From Kiritimatiellia bacterium (GTDB taxonomy: Bacteria; Verrucomicrobiota; Kiritimatiellia; RFP12; UBA3636), in the NCBI GenBank assembly GCA_017481725.1, contig JAFUOX010000101.1:1-38013 (forward strand): 38,013 nucleotides of DNA, read 5' to 3'. Under the pieces are notes generated by a model. That model made no database searches. It saw nothing but the letters and a program-made list of their open reading frames with translations, and was not told the origin of the DNA. The translations under genes were made by a program, and so were the position numbers. Below, piece after piece: positions 6,333 to 13,968 of this stretch (position 1 is its first letter; each line of letters begins with the position of its first letter).

Positions 6333-7214
6333 ATGGATTTTGTAAAAAAGACGTCACAATTTCGAGAGCTTGTGGATACACAAATTGCTTCTGTATTTGA
6401 GCAGCAAGCAGAGAGAGGTGTCCCAGAGAAGCTTGTTGAGGTCATGGCATATGCAGCAGGGACAGGTGGTAAACGTTATCGTCCAGTGCTGTGCCTAACA
6501 GCTTGTCAAGCAGTTGGTGGCAAGGTGGAGAATGCACTTAATGCAGCAATCGCTATTGAGCTATTGCATACATATACGCTTATTCACGATGATTTGCCAT
6601 GTATGGATAATGATTTGCTCCGTCGCGGTCTCCCAACAGTTCATGCAAAGTATGGTGAGGATGTGGCAGTGTTGGCAGGCGATGGCATGCAGGCTCTTGC
6701 ATTCGAATATGTGGCTGGAACCTTACGAGACGAGCTTACAGCAGAGCAAAGGCTTGCTCAAATAAAGGAGTTTGCCCGTGCAGCAGGTCCTGCAGGTGTT
6801 GTAGGTGGACAATGGGAGGATGTTACGGTTAAGGGTGGGTTCTCTATAGAGCTTGTTGATTACGTGCATCATCACAAAACAGCAGATTTGATTATTTGTG
6901 CAACAGTTATGGGTGCAATTGCAGGTGGTGCAAGCACAGAGGTGGTTGAAACACTTCGTGGCTTTGCATTCCGTTTAGGTGTTGCCTTCCAAGTAATAGA
7001 TGATATACTAGATGGAGATGATCCGGCAAAGGCTAATGAACTAAGCATCTTACGCATTATGAGTGTAGAAGAGGCACGTGCTTTGGCTTGTAAGCTTTCT
7101 GATGAGGCAATAGAGCTTCTTGATATGCTTCCACCTATCTCTAATGCAAAGGCAGAGGAAAGTCGTGCAAATCTACGTATGCTTGTAGAAGAACAACTAA
7201 AGCGCACAATTTAA
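6333..7214 (+). CDS. ispA: Short-chain polyprenyl diphosphate synthase (IspA-like)
   Basis: This 293-residue protein belongs to the farnesyl/geranylgeranyl diphosphate synthase family, which condenses isopentenyl diphosphate with allylic diphosphates. Visible motifs are GGKRYRPVL (45-53), the first Asp-rich motif DDLPCMDND with LLRRGLPTVH after it (D86, D87, D92), GGQWEDV, HHHKTADLI (K182), and the second motif FQVIDDILD (D223, D224, D227). Unlike typical IspA, the loop after the second motif is short, and the usual GKxTYP lysine motif is replaced by NELSILR, so one diphosphate-contacting lysine seems missing. AAGGAG precedes the ATG. It is probably cotranscribed with the glycosyltransferase upstream and argC downstream. 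Confidence 0.88.
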   Translation: MDFVKKTSQFRELVDTQIASVFEQQAERGVPEKLVEVMAYAAGTGGKRYRPVLCLTACQAVGGKVENALNAAIAIELLHTYTLIHDDLPCMDNDLLRRGLPTVHAKYGEDVAVLAGDGMQALAFEYVAGTLRDELTAEQRLAQIKEFARAAGPAGVVGGQWEDVTVKGGFSIELVDYVHHHKTADLIICATVMGAIAGGASTEVVETLRGFAFRLGVAFQVIDDILDGDDPAKANELSILRIMSVEEARALACKLSDEAIELLDMLPPISNAKAEESRANLRMLVEEQLKRTI

Positions 7215-7256
7215 TGTTGGTTTTAAAGTAATTCTTTTTTTAGAAGGGAAAATATT

Positions 7257-8315
7257 ATGATAAAGGTAAAGGTAGTTGGTGCCAGTGGTTATGGCGGTAT
7301 TGGTATTATTGAATTGTTACTTAAGCATCCAGAGGCAAAGCTTACTAGCTTAGTTGCTATGGAGAGTGTTGGTATGCCAATCTCTCAGATTTGGCCTCAT
7401 CTAATGGGCTTTTGTGATATGGAGGTGACTTCTCCAGATGATCCACGAGCACAAGAGCCAGCAGATGTTGTATTTATGGCAACTCCAGACCGTGTTGGCA
7501 TGAATAATGCAGCTGCAGAGCTAGCAAAGGGTGCAAAGATTATTGACTACAGTGGTGACTTCCGCTTTAATACAGCTGAGGAATATGCTGAATATGCAAC
7601 ACGCATTGGTAAGGACCCAATCCATGCTGCTCCAGATTTGCTTCCTCTATCAGTTTATGGTGCACCAGAATTGCATCGTGCAGACATCAATGTGGATCGC
7701 AAGATTGTTGGCAACCCAGGTTGCTTTGCTATTAGTTGTATCTTAGGCTTGGCACCTGCTGCAAATGCAAAGCTTTTCACTCCAAATAGTGTAATTTGCG
7801 ATTGTAAGTCTGGTATCAGTGGTGCCGGTAAAAAGCTTGCTGCAACCTTCCACTATCCAAACCGCTATGATATGATGAATGCTTATAAGCTTGCAGGTCA
7901 TCAGCATGTTTGTGAAATAGAGCGTGAGCTTTCAAAGCTTGCAGGTGAGAAGATTATGCTTACCTTTACATCACAGGTTGTTCCTCTATGTCGTGGCATC
8001 ATGTCATGCCTATATGCAGATTTGCGTGAGGATATGACAGAGGAGCAGGTAATAGAAATTTACAAGGAATTCTATAAGGATAGTCCATTTGTTCGCGTGC
8101 TTCCATCAACAGCTGCAGTTGGTTCTATGCACGTTCGTGGCACAAACTTTACAAACCTTGTTATCAGCGTAGATCGCCGTGTTCGCCGCTTGCGTGTAGT
8201 TTCCTACATAGATAACCTTGTAAAGGGTCAGGCAGGTTCTGCATTGCAGAATATGAACCTCATCTTTGGCTTGCCAGAAACAACCGGCTTGGATCATCCA
8301 TCCTTCTTCCCATAA
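7257..8315 (+). CDS. argC: N-acetyl-gamma-glutamyl-phosphate reductase
   Basis: ArgC makes N-acetylglutamate semialdehyde with NADPH, the third step of arginine synthesis. The 352-residue length fits type 1 ArgC. The Rossmann motif VVGASGYGGIG is at 6-16, the catalytic cysteine C156 is in GNPGCFA, SGISGAGKK is at 185-193, the active-site histidine region is AGHQHVCEIE (H215), and the end carries VKGQAGSALQNMN. An AGAAGGG ribosome binding site precedes the ATG. No other arginine gene is in the window, so this argC is separated from its pathway partners. It lies 42 bases downstream of the ispA-like gene and could share its transcript. Confidence 0.95.
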   Translation: MIKVKVVGASGYGGIGIIELLLKHPEAKLTSLVAMESVGMPISQIWPHLMGFCDMEVTSPDDPRAQEPADVVFMATPDRVGMNNAAAELAKGAKIIDYSGDFRFNTAEEYAEYATRIGKDPIHAAPDLLPLSVYGAPELHRADINVDRKIVGNPGCFAISCILGLAPAANAKLFTPNSVICDCKSGISGAGKKLAATFHYPNRYDMMNAYKLAGHQHVCEIERELSKLAGEKIMLTFTSQVVPLCRGIMSCLYADLREDMTEEQVIEIYKEFYKDSPFVRVLPSTAAVGSMHVRGTNFTNLVISVDRRVRRLRVVSYIDNLVKGQAGSALQNMNLIFGLPETTGLDHPSFFP

Positions 8316-8420
8316 TTCAAAATTTGGTAGTGTATATCAAATTTAGATTTGTGAGTTGCTAATAGGTAATAACGAATAATTTAGGTAAAATAATTTAACA
8401 ATTAAAAAAGGGTAAATACT

Positions 8421-8798
8421 ATGGAAGAGAATAAAGTAATTAAGTCAATTATTGGTGATGATATTGAAATCACAGGTGATGTTAAGTGCTCTAGCCAGCT
8501 ACAGTTTGATGGTAAGCTAGATGGTAATTTGGTTTGCACTGGTGCTGCTGTAATTGGTAAGACAGCTGTTGTTAAGGGCAATATTACAGTAGAGTCTGTA
8601 ACAATCAATGGCACAGTTCAGGGCAACATCATTGCTAAGGATCGCATTGAAATGAAGAGCACAGCACGTGTTCAAGGCGATATTAAAGCAAAGCGCTTGT
8701 CTGTAGAGGATGGTGTAACCTTCATTGGTCGCTCTGAGGTAAATCCATCTGGTGTTGCTCCAGAAGCTGCTGCACCAGCACCAGAAGTAAAGAAATAA
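8421..8798 (+). CDS. Bactofilin
   Basis: The 125-residue protein is a small bactofilin, a polymer-forming cytoskeletal family built on a right-handed beta helix. The core (about 15-108) has the repeating turns expected, for example ITGDVKCSSQLQFDGKLDGN, VVKGNITVESVTINGTVQGN and RVQGDIKAKRL. A flexible N-terminal tail and an Ala/Pro-rich C-terminal tail (VAPEAAAPAPEVKK) flank it, as is usual. AAGGG precedes the ATG. A second, larger bactofilin-like gene follows at 8931. Confidence 0.92.
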   Translation: MEENKVIKSIIGDDIEITGDVKCSSQLQFDGKLDGNLVCTGAAVIGKTAVVKGNITVESVTINGTVQGNIIAKDRIEMKSTARVQGDIKAKRLSVEDGVTFIGRSEVNPSGVAPEAAAPAPEVKK

Positions 8799-8930
8799 TT
8801 TAGCCTTTTTATAGTATATATTGGCGGATATGGACACTAAAGCTCTATGCCGCCATAATATGTTTTACAGAAGCCTTAAATCAATGTTCAAGCTTTAATT
8901 TCTTATCGTAGAAATTATTGAATAAATTAT

Positions 8931-9740
8931 ATGGCAAAGCGCACCGTAGAAGTAATTGATGGCTTTTCTCAGGTGCAGGCGTATAAGCGTGCAGTAGCAA
9001 AGGGTGCATCCGTAACACCGGCAAGAGTTAAGCCAGAAGCAAATGCAAATAGCAGCACAAATGTAGGAACTGCCTCAAGTGCTGTCGGTGGTGTTCGCAC
9101 TCGAGTTGCCACTGTTGGTGCTCGTACAATGCCTTCTGCCTCTACTGCTACAGTAACTCCAGTTGAAGCCACTCCTATGAAGGCAATTGGCGTTACTGTT
9201 GCCCCCAAAAAACGAATTGTTACTTGTTATAGCTGCGGTTATAGCTTTACTGCCACAGGCAAGCTCCATGTCCCATATTGTCCTAAGTGCAAGCTAGTGC
9301 TTTGTGTAGATGATATGATTATTGATGGAGAGCAAACCACAGATGTTCAAACCATTGGTGATGTTATTGTAAAGCCAACAGCACAAATCAAAGAGGGACT
9401 TACAATAAATGGTCGCTCTGTTACAATCGGTGGCGATGTAAGTAAATGTGCTGCTGTACTTGCTTCTGAACAAATTGTTTTGGAAACAGGAGCTGTTTTT
9501 AGTTCAACAGTTCTTGAGAAAACATCAGTGGTAGTTGCAGCTGGTGCCGTGGTTAATGTTAATGAGATTTTGAAATGTACCCGCCTAACAGTGTTCGGAA
9601 GGCTTTCTGGTAACGTCCATGCCAAGGATGTCGTTACAATAATGCCAGGTGGCTATATTGTTGGAGATGTTTCTGCACAAAGCTTGGTAATGGAGTTTGG
9701 TGCAGGGCTTTGTGGAGCATGTAGAATAATAAGGCAGTAG
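8931..9740 (+). CDS. Bactofilin-like protein with a zinc ribbon
   Basis: The 269-residue protein has three parts. Residues 1-95 are low-complexity and rich in Ala, Thr and Val, probably disordered. Residues 96-122 form a zinc ribbon with C99-x2-C102 and C117-x2-C120 (TCYSCGYS, YCPKCKL). Residues about 135-269 form a bactofilin-type beta helix with repeats such as IKEGLTINGRSVTIGGDVSK and RLSGNVHAKDVVTIMPGGYI. It probably co-assembles with, or caps, the small bactofilin upstream. The ribbon could bind nucleic acid or protein. The ribosome binding site is weak. It is followed after 26 bases by a membrane phosphatase. Confidence 0.82.
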   Translation: MAKRTVEVIDGFSQVQAYKRAVAKGASVTPARVKPEANANSSTNVGTASSAVGGVRTRVATVGARTMPSASTATVTPVEATPMKAIGVTVAPKKRIVTCYSCGYSFTATGKLHVPYCPKCKLVLCVDDMIIDGEQTTDVQTIGDVIVKPTAQIKEGLTINGRSVTIGGDVSKCAAVLASEQIVLETGAVFSSTVLEKTSVVVAAGAVVNVNEILKCTRLTVFGRLSGNVHAKDVVTIMPGGYIVGDVSAQSLVMEFGAGLCGACRIIRQ

Positions 9741-9766
9741 CTTTAAGCTAAAGAGAAATTATAATA

Positions 9767-10513
9767 ATGAATGCAGAACAAAATAAAAGGCACTCTGAAT
9801 GCTTTGAACCAACACGTCACATATATGCTCGCTACTCAAATCTATTCCTAGTGCTAATGGTAATATCAATTATTCTAGTGCAGCGCGGGGTAGTTGTTGG
9901 TGGCTATGTTTATTATATTCCAATGATTATTTCATTATGGTGTGCAGCCGCAGCAGGACTTCTAAGTAATGCTTATCAAGTAAATGAACCATTGGCATTT
10001 GGTAAACAAGAAACAGGAGAGCAGGTGTGGTATGGAAAACTATCGTTTGTTCCATATTTGATTCCTCTCTGGATACGCCAATTTATTATTACACGATGCA
10101 CTAAAGAGCCTGCATATAATGAGCTGCTTTCGGGTGTGTTTATTGGACGCCGACTGTCTAAAGCAAGCCAGCTCCCTGAAGGATGCACAACAATTGTTGA
10201 TCTTGCAGCAGAATTTCCTGAAGCAAAAAGTATTCGTAAACTACCTGGCTATAAATCTTTCCCAATACTAGAGGCTAGTGTTCGCTCAAAAGATGAACTA
10301 AAAGAGTTTATCGCAACTCTACCAGAGCATGGTATATATATACATTGTGGACAGGGACATGGACGCACAGGATTCTTTTCCGCTGCATTTTTGATTGAGA
10401 GGGGATATGCAAAGACGCTTGAAGAAGCTGAGGCGATGCTAGTAGCAGCACGACCAAAGCTAAAGCTGCGCAAGTCTGGTCGCTCTGTATTAGCTAATTG
10501 GTTTACTAAATAA
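9767..10513 (+). CDS. Membrane-anchored dual-specificity phosphatase
   Basis: The 248-residue protein has two N-terminal membrane spans (about 25-40 and 46-68) and a C-terminal cysteine-phosphatase domain. The P-loop is HCGQGHGRT (H193, C194, R200), the HCx5R signature of dual-specificity and tyrosine phosphatases. A DLAAEFPE segment (145-152) lies upstream. The substrate could be phosphoprotein, phosphoinositide or another phosphate ester. It follows the two bactofilin genes closely, so it may act at the membrane-cytoskeleton interface, which is an inference from position. Confidence 0.88.
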   Translation: MNAEQNKRHSECFEPTRHIYARYSNLFLVLMVISIILVQRGVVVGGYVYYIPMIISLWCAAAAGLLSNAYQVNEPLAFGKQETGEQVWYGKLSFVPYLIPLWIRQFIITRCTKEPAYNELLSGVFIGRRLSKASQLPEGCTTIVDLAAEFPEAKSIRKLPGYKSFPILEASVRSKDELKEFIATLPEHGIYIHCGQGHGRTGFFSAAFLIERGYAKTLEEAEAMLVAARPKLKLRKSGRSVLANWFTK

Positions 10514-10602
10514 TTTGTAAAATATTCGTTTTTTTCTTGCAAAATAAACAAAAAAGTTGGAAAATTAAAGTGTTTTTAAAATTATAAATGAGGATTTAAA
10601 AA

Positions 10603-11616
10603 ATGTCAGATATAGATTGGTCTAAATTAGGCTTTGGTTATAGAGATACAAACTGCCATATTCGCTATACATGGAAGGATGGTGAATGGGATAATGGCGA
10701 GCTAGTGAAGGAGCCATTTGTTAATTTGCATATCGGTGCTGCTTGCTTACATTATGGCCAGGAAGCATTTGAGGGTATGAAGGCATTCCGTTGCAAGGAT
10801 GGTAAGGTACGTATTTTTAGACCATATGATAATGCAAACCGTATGTTCCGTACAGCAAATCGTGCTTGCATGGCACCAGTTCCACCTGAGATGTTTGTTG
10901 ATGCAGTAAAGCGAGTTGTTCGTGCAAATGAGGAGTTCGTTCCTCCATATGGCACAGGTGGCTCTCTTTATATCCGTCCTTTGTTGATTGGCTCAGGTAT
11001 TCAGATTGGTGTTGCTCCAGCCAAGGAATATACATTTATCGTGATGGTAATGCCTGTAGGTGCATATTACAAGGGTGGTTTGAAGCCAGTTCGTGCAATT
11101 ATTTATGATGAATTTGATCGTGCAGCACCTCTTGGTACAGGTGATATCAAGATTGGTGGCAACTATGCTGCAAGCTTGTATGCACATGAAAAGGCAAAGG
11201 CTGCTGGTTACCCTGTAGAGCTATATCTAGATTCAAAGAGTCACACATATGTTGAGGAGTTTGCAACCTCCAATTTCCTTGGTATTACTAAGGATGGCAC
11301 ATATGTGACACCAGATTCAACCTCAGTTCTTCCAAGTGTTACAAACCTAACATTAAAGCAGATTGCTGCAGATTCTGGTCGTAAGGTTGAGGTTCGCCCA
11401 ATCCCATTTACTGAGCTAGAAGATTTTGTTGAAATCGCTGCTTGTGGAACAGCTGTTGTTGTTACACCGGTTTATGAGATTACACGTGGTGATAAGGTTA
11501 TTACACTAGGTGATAGTGAATCATGTGGTCCAGTTGTCCAAGAATTATATGAGAAGGTTCAAGCTATTCAGTATGGTGAAGCACCAGATGTTCATGGCTG
11601 GTGTGAAGAAATCTAA
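10603..11616 (+). CDS. ilvE: Branched-chain amino acid aminotransferase
   Basis: This 337-residue PLP enzyme (fold type IV, eukaryote-like BCAT group) transfers the amino group between glutamate and the 2-keto acids of valine, leucine and isoleucine. The PLP lysine is K183 in IKIGGNYAAS. The HYGQEAFEGMKAFR segment (50-63), IRPLLIGSG (124-132) and the conserved glutamate in TYVEEFATSN (E219) are all present. The upstream DNA is AT-rich with a GAGG ribosome binding site. A strong bidirectional terminator follows, so it is probably monocistronic. Confidence 0.95.
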   Translation: MSDIDWSKLGFGYRDTNCHIRYTWKDGEWDNGELVKEPFVNLHIGAACLHYGQEAFEGMKAFRCKDGKVRIFRPYDNANRMFRTANRACMAPVPPEMFVDAVKRVVRANEEFVPPYGTGGSLYIRPLLIGSGIQIGVAPAKEYTFIVMVMPVGAYYKGGLKPVRAIIYDEFDRAAPLGTGDIKIGGNYAASLYAHEKAKAAGYPVELYLDSKSHTYVEEFATSNFLGITKDGTYVTPDSTSVLPSVTNLTLKQIAADSGRKVEVRPIPFTELEDFVEIAACGTAVVVTPVYEITRGDKVITLGDSESCGPVVQELYEKVQAIQYGEAPDVHGWCEEI

Positions 11617-11664
11617 TGCTGGGCTAATGTTAAGCCAATTTTAGAATTTGGATTAATATTTTAC

Positions 11665-11696
11665 AAAATGCGTATAGGGTTGCCTATGCGCATTTT
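11665..11696. terminator. Bidirectional rho-independent terminator
   Basis: AAAATGCGTATAGG pairs with CCTATGCGCATTTT over 14 bp with one G-T wobble and a 4-base loop. The T run on the right and A run on the left serve both ilvE and the minus-strand metallophosphoesterase gene, which converge here. Confidence 0.88.
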
Positions 11697-11705
11697 CTCT
11701 TTTAT

Positions 11706-12398
11706 TTATCCAAGATAATGTACCTTAAGTGTATCAATTTCCCCTGTTTCTTTTAAATCAATCTCCACGAATGGAAAATTTCTTTCGCAAAGTGCAGGTG
11801 CAATGATAATAGGGAATGGAGAACGAAAGGATGGCATAGCTCCAGCATGCTCATGCCCACTGACTGATAGTACCACGTTGCCACATGACGCGAAAATCTC
11901 CTCCGCATTGTCGTAATTATATTCGCAGCGGATTGTGCGTGGCATATAGAGAGGTACATGCTGCAATAGAATGGTAGGCTTTTCTTGGCTTAGCTCCTTT
12001 ATGCGATTAAGTGCTTCTGGAGATTTACGTGCATTGTAGCCAGCTGTTTGTTCATCATCAGGGAATGGCATAAACCTGAAGCCCTTGATGTCTATAAACT
12101 CAGGAGGACGCTCAAAGGTTTGATAAAATACCTCTGGCTTGGGATCGTGATTGCCAGGAATTGCTATAGATGGACAATTAGCTCGTTTAAATATTTCTGC
12201 AAGTGGCTTTAATAGCTCGGGTTCATTGTCGTTATTTATAAAATCACCTAGCCCTAACACAATGTCTGGCTTAATTTCCGCATTTAAGCACTCTATTACT
12301 GCAGAAAGTAATTCTGGAGCTCTTTCTCCAACGCGATTAGTGCAATCCTCAATCTTTGATTTTGTGTAATGTAAATCTGTGATTACTGCTATTTTCAT
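11706..12398 (-). CDS. Calcineurin-like metallophosphoesterase
   Basis: The 230-residue cytoplasmic protein has the complete two-metal motif set: D8-x-H10 in ITDLHY, G51-D52 in LGLGDFI, GNHD (82-85), the histidine of LLQHVPLY, and SGHEHAG. It is likely a phosphodiesterase or phosphatase; the substrate cannot be assigned. The start is supported by AAAGGA on the minus strand 7 bases before the ATG. The symporter gene lies 51 bases upstream on the same strand, so the two may be cotranscribed. Transcription should end at the 11665-11696 hairpin. Confidence 0.9.
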   Translation of the reverse strand: MKIAVITDLHYTKSKIEDCTNRVGERAPELLSAVIECLNAEIKPDIVLGLGDFINNDNEPELLKPLAEIFKRANCPSIAIPGNHDPKPEVFYQTFERPPEFIDIKGFRFMPFPDDEQTAGYNARKSPEALNRIKELSQEKPTILLQHVPLYMPRTIRCEYNYDNAEEIFASCGNVVLSVSGHEHAGAMPSFRSPFPIIIAPALCERNFPFVEIDLKETGEIDTLKVHYLG

Positions 12399-12449
12399 AA
12401 ATTTCCTTTCTTATAATAGAAAACATATTTTGGGCCTACTGCACATAGG

Positions 12450-13361
12450 CTATTTTAAAAGCTTTTTACGAGCAAATCCTGCAAATAATGCTCCCGATAT
12501 ATTGTGCCAAACGCTGAATATTGCTCCTGGTAATGCCGCTGCAATAGAGAAAAATTGCTTTGATAGGGCTGTTGCTAAACCAGAATTTTGCATTCCGACT
12601 TCTATTGCGATAGTTATCGAGGTCTTGAGGTCGCATTTTAATAGACGTGCAATGCCAAAACCAAATCCCAATCCTGCTAAATTATGTAAGGCTACTGCAC
12701 AAAAAACTAATATCCCACAGCTACGAATTGTTGCAACATTTAGAGCCATAATTATGCCTATAACAAAAACTATTCCTACAACGGAAAATATTGGGCATAT
12801 CGTGTTTAATATAGCCTGTTGCTTTCTAAAAATACGGTTGATGATTAACCCAAGTGCTACTGGGATTCCCACCATATAGAGAATATCTTTAAACATTTTA
12901 AATGCTTGTACTTCAACGGTATTACCCAAGTATAAAGAAGAAATTAGTGGTGTTAAAATGATGCCAGCCACAGTAGAGCAGGCAGTCATTGTTATTGATA
13001 GAGCCACATCTCCACCTGCAAGATATGCAATAACATTTGATGCTGTTCCCCCAGCAACAGTTCCGACCATGATTAGTCCTATATATTGGTCTTTAGGAAG
13101 GTTTAGGACTTTACCAATAAGGCATGCAAGCAATGGCATTAGTAAAAATTGAAGCACAAGCCCAATAATCACAGCACGGGGCTTTTTGATTGCTGCTGCA
13201 AAATCAGATGTTGACAATGTTGCTCCCATGCAAAGCATAATAAAACCGAGCAATGGAACAATTAGAAATCCCAAGTGATTAAGTGTGTTTGGGAAAACAC
13301 ATGCAAATATAGAAAAAATAACAGCACAAAGAGGAAATATTTTTACTACAAGCTTTGTCAT
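12450..13361 (-). CDS. BASS-family sodium-dependent transporter
   Basis: I place the start at 13361 (MTKLVVKIF, 303 residues). AAAAGG lies just upstream, and the longer frame adds a charged 26-residue extension without a ribosome binding site. The protein has about nine to ten membrane helices. The sodium-site motif of the bile acid:sodium symporter family is visible as EVGMQNSGLA, together with the helix-break segment GTVAGGTASNVIAYLAGGD. Substrates in this family include bile acids, pantoate and keto acids; none can be chosen here. It lies just upstream of the metallophosphoesterase gene on the same strand, and a repeat island starts 80 bases upstream of it. Confidence 0.9.
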   Translation of the reverse strand: MTKLVVKIFPLCAVIFSIFACVFPNTLNHLGFLIVPLLGFIMLCMGATLSTSDFAAAIKKPRAVIIGLVLQFLLMPLLACLIGKVLNLPKDQYIGLIMVGTVAGGTASNVIAYLAGGDVALSITMTACSTVAGIILTPLISSLYLGNTVEVQAFKMFKDILYMVGIPVALGLIINRIFRKQQAILNTICPIFSVVGIVFVIGIIMALNVATIRSCGILVFCAVALHNLAGLGFGFGIARLLKCDLKTSITIAIEVGMQNSGLATALSKQFFSIAAALPGAIFSVWHNISGALFAGFARKKLLK

Positions 13362-13501
13362 AAAATACCTTTTCAAATACCATATCAAAATGTTTTCACC
13401 TATTTTAACAAAAAAACATACATATTTAAAGTACCACATACACAGAATCGCACTGCTATGCTCCCGCGTACACGGATGAGTGATGTGTCGCTATCGCTCT
13501 G

Positions 13502-13545
13502 GCCTTCGGCGAAACACGGAGAATAAAGAGAACGGAGACACGGAG
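13502..13545 (+). repeat. 44-bp direct repeat, copy 1
   Basis: It begins with the mini-hairpin GCCTTCGGC, continues GAAACACGGAG and ends GAACGGAGACACGGAG. It matches 13639-13682 at 43 of 44 positions. A CGCT-N-GCGCT-like word precedes each copy. Confidence 0.85.
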
Positions 13546-13638
13546 AGTTGCCACGCAATATTTTAATAAGACTCATAGGACTTATAAGTCTTATGAAATG
13601 GCTTGTTAGCACGCACACTGATTGTCGCTTGCGCTTGA

Positions 13639-13682
13639 GCCTTCGGCGAAACGCGGAGAATAAAGAGAACGGAGACACGGAG
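13639..13682 (+). repeat. 44-bp direct repeat, copy 2
   Basis: It is identical to 13502-13545 except for one A-to-G change after GAAAC. The first 14 bases (GCCTTCGGCGAAAC) recur as the last bases of the window (38000-38013), also after CGCT-N-GCGCT, so island D carries a third copy that is cut off. Confidence 0.85.
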
Positions 13683-13855
13683 GGATTGTTGGGTTAATTG
13701 TAGATGATTGCTAATAAATACTCCCTTTCCTCCGTACTCCGTGTTAGGCGAAAGCAATAAGTGCGAAGGTCTCTGCGTCCCTTTGGCGTCTCGTGCATCA
13801 CGTTCCGCGTCTCTACGGTAGATAAAAATTCAATTGCCTACAAAAGTATTTGTGT

Positions 13856-13909
13856 TAGGTAACGAAATGCACCGGTAATCAACTCCCATTGATTATTGAT
13901 TGTTACCTA
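13856..13909. promoter_or_regulatory. Inverted repeat overlapping the GH94 promoter
   Basis: TAGGTAAC (13856-13863) and GTTACCTA (13902-13909) are perfect inverted repeats 38 bases apart. The right half lies within the spacer of the candidate promoter. It may be an operator or a hairpin; no regulator is encoded beside it. Confidence 0.35.
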
Positions 13910-13925
13910 TCGTTTATGGTAGAAT
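13896..13925 (+). promoter_or_regulatory. Candidate promoter of the GH94 gene
   Basis: TTGATT, an 18-base spacer and TAGAAT lie about 45 bases before the start codon. Confidence 0.4.
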
Positions 13926-13968
13926 ATGCACAAATATTTATAAATATTTGTTCTTAAAAATTTAAACT

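Larger units (their letters stand above)
13440..13830. repeat. Repeat island C
   Basis: This non-coding island lies between the symporter and GH94 genes, which diverge. It has two near-identical 44-base direct repeats (13502-13545 and 13639-13682, one difference). Between them is a near-palindrome (13573-13594) centred on GACTTATAAGTC. Further right are CTCCGTGTTAGGCGAAAGCA and AAGTGCGAAG (about 13737-13767), which match island D in the same orientation, then TCTCTGCGTCCCTTTGGCGT and CGTGCATCACG words shared with island B. I find no copy of the covarying hairpin here. Confidence 0.75.

Noticed and set aside
8822..8855. TGGCGG/CCGCCA hairpin between the two bactofilin genes as a terminator
   Set aside because: The stem is only 6 bp with a long loop and no T run follows.
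13275..13757. Open frames overlapping the symporter gene start and island C
   Set aside because: They overlap a convincing symporter gene or consist of repeat-derived sequence, without plausible start sites.
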